A stretch of 64,000 nucleotides of DNA from Bradyrhizobium sp. Arg816 (GTDB lineage: Bacteria > Pseudomonadota > Alphaproteobacteria > Rhizobiales > Xanthobacteraceae), in assembly GCF_029989365.1 (NCBI RefSeq), contig NZ_JAPRAQ010000013.1, forward strand, positions 1 through 64,000. Reading direction: 5' to 3'. The number at the start of each line of letters is the position of its first letter. The first letter of the stretch is position 1. A program made the position numbers and the translations under genes. Shown one piece after another: positions 62,929-64,000 of this stretch. A model generated the notes under the pieces. It ran no database searches, had not been told where the DNA came from, and worked only from the letters and a program-made list of their open reading frames with translations.

Positions 62929-64000
62929 CTATTCCGCCAGCGCCTTCATTTCCTTGTAGAGATCCGACTTGCCTTCGAAGCCGATGCCCGGCAAGTCGGG
63001 CATGGTGATGTGGCCGTTCTCGACGCGCACGCCATCCGGGAAGCCGCCGTAGGGCTGGAACAGGTCGGGATAGCTCTCGTTGCCGCCGAGGCCGAGGCCG
63101 GCGGCGATGTTGAGGGACATCTGGTGGCCGCCGTGCGGGATGCAGCGGCTCGGCGACCAGCCGTAGGTTTTCAGGACCTCCAACGTGCGCTGGTATTCGC
63201 ACAGGCCATAGGACAGCGCACAGTCGAATTGCAGCCAGTCGCGATCCGGGCGCATGCCGCCGTAGCGGATGAGGTTGCGCGCGTCCTGGTGGCTGAACAG
63301 GTTTTCGCCTGTCGCCATCGGGCCGGGATAGAATTCGGCGAGCGCGGCCTGGAGCGCATAGTCGAGGGGATCGCCGACTTCCTCGTACCAGAACAGCGGA
63401 TAGTCCCTCAGCATCTTGGCGTAGGCGATGCCGGTCTCGAGATCGAAGCGGCCATTGGCATCGACCGCGAGCTGCGCGTCCTTGCCGATCTCCTTCAGCA
63501 CCGCCTCGATGCGGGTGCGGTCGTCTTCGATCGACGCGCCGCCGATCTTCATCTTCACGACGTTGTAGCCGCGATCGAGATAGCCGCGCATCTCGCCGCG
63601 CAGCATCGAGAGATCCTTGCCGGGATAATAATAGCCGCCGGCAGCGTAGACGAAGACGCGCGGATTGGCGGTCACGTCGTGCCGTTCGGCGAGCAGCCGG
63701 AACAGCGGCTTGCCTGCGATCTTCGCCACGGCGTCCCACACCGCCATGTCGATGGTGCCGACCGCGACCGAGCGCTCGCCATGGCCGCCCGGCTTCTCGT
63801 TGGTCATCATCGCGGCCCAGACCTTGTCGGGGTCGAGATTGTCACCGGCCGCATTCAGCAGCGACTTCGGATCGGCCTCCAGGATGCGCGAGGCAAAGCG
63901 CTCGCGGATCAGGCCGCCCTGCCCGTAGCGGCCGTTGGAGTTAAAGCCGTAGCCGACGACGCGCTTGCCGTCGCGAACGACGTCAGTGACGACGGCGACG
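62929..64000 (-). CDS. tarD: D-tartrate dehydratase (enolase superfamily), 5' end outside the window
   Basis: 356 residues visible; the frame is still open at the window edge, and only ~33 N-terminal residues are missing if the family length of 389 holds. From memory the sequence is almost the same as the B. japonicum TarD enzyme. Marks: GYGFNSNGRYGQGGLIRERF, KxK motif in VVKMKIGG, metal ligands in VDANGRF, YEEVGDP and TGENLFS, and CIPHGGHQ (His base). The enzyme dehydrates D-tartrate to oxaloacetate. It stands next to malonyl-CoA decarboxylase, with only a repeat between. Confidence 0.88.
   Translation of the reverse strand, partial: VAVVTDVVRDGKRVVGYGFNSNGRYGQGGLIRERFASRILEADPKSLLNAAGDNLDPDKVWAAMMTNEKPGGHGERSVAVGTIDMAVWDAVAKIAGKPLFRLLAERHDVTANPRVFVYAAGGYYYPGKDLSMLRGEMRGYLDRGYNVVKMKIGGASIEDDRTRIEAVLKEIGKDAQLAVDANGRFDLETGIAYAKMLRDYPLFWYEEVGDPLDYALQAALAEFYPGPMATGENLFSHQDARNLIRYGGMRPDRDWLQFDCALSYGLCEYQRTLEVLKTYGWSPSRCIPHGGHQMSLNIAAGLGLGGNESYPDLFQPYGGFPDGVRVENGHITMPDLPGIGFEGKSDLYKEMKALAE

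Overview
The window looks like chromosomal DNA of a Bradyrhizobium-type alphaproteobacterium, probably close to B. japonicum/diazoefficiens. The reasons are GC-rich codon use, very few IS elements, several intergenic palindrome families familiar from that genus, an intracellular PHB depolymerase, and at the right edge a protein I recognise from memory as near-identical to the characterised B. japonicum D-tartrate dehydratase TarD. No database search was run.

Layout. (1) 1-3.5 kb: the right part of a phage/plasmid-satellite replication module. It holds a Toprim primase fragment, a D5/P4-type primase-helicase, an iteron-like inverted repeat just behind it, and two small helix-turn-helix proteins. 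The left end and any integrase lie outside the window. (2) 3.5-18.5 kb: accessory DNA, visibly less GC-rich in places. It has a truncated HdeD gene joined to intergenic repeat sequence, a lone AraC regulator, a 227-bp MITE-like element, and many small secreted, lipoprotein or membrane proteins of unknown function. It also has a split secreted-protein gene with a perfect -1 slippery heptamer, a membrane/coiled-coil/Sel1 protein with a duplicated domain, and an AbiJ-like HEPN protein that is probably a phage-defence RNase. (3) 18.5-64 kb: ordinary core or metabolic chromosome.

In the core part, a GMC oxidoreductase, GNAT, SMP-30 lactonase, AraC/GyrI-like regulator and enolase-superfamily dehydratase form a sugar-acid-type neighbourhood. 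A GST, PhaZ and a 1112-residue SAM-cyclase-ATPase-TPR regulator follow. From 33 to 41 kb a single minus-strand operon encodes a complete peptide/opine-type ABC importer with an FAD amine oxidase and a 2-hydroxyacid dehydrogenase placed between the permease and ATPase genes. It diverges from an XRE-cupin regulator that is its likely controller. Then come a hybrid histidine kinase, an AraC regulator, a cupin, a flavin monooxygenase, a secreted protein, a di-haem peroxidase, a secreted PF04185-type phosphoesterase and a YncE-like propeller. Next are a GNAT with an amino-acid binding protein, an AcrAB-type RND pump, a divergent MFS/AraC pair, malonyl-CoA decarboxylase and tarD (partial). Two palindromic repeat families sit in the gaps between core genes.

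The most unusual items are the iteron-like inverted repeat behind the primase gene, the frameshifted secreted-protein gene, the HEPN gene with its small neighbours, the 14-bp perfect palindrome near the SMP-30 gene, the duplicated FFDPTTG domain and the catabolic genes embedded in the ABC operon.
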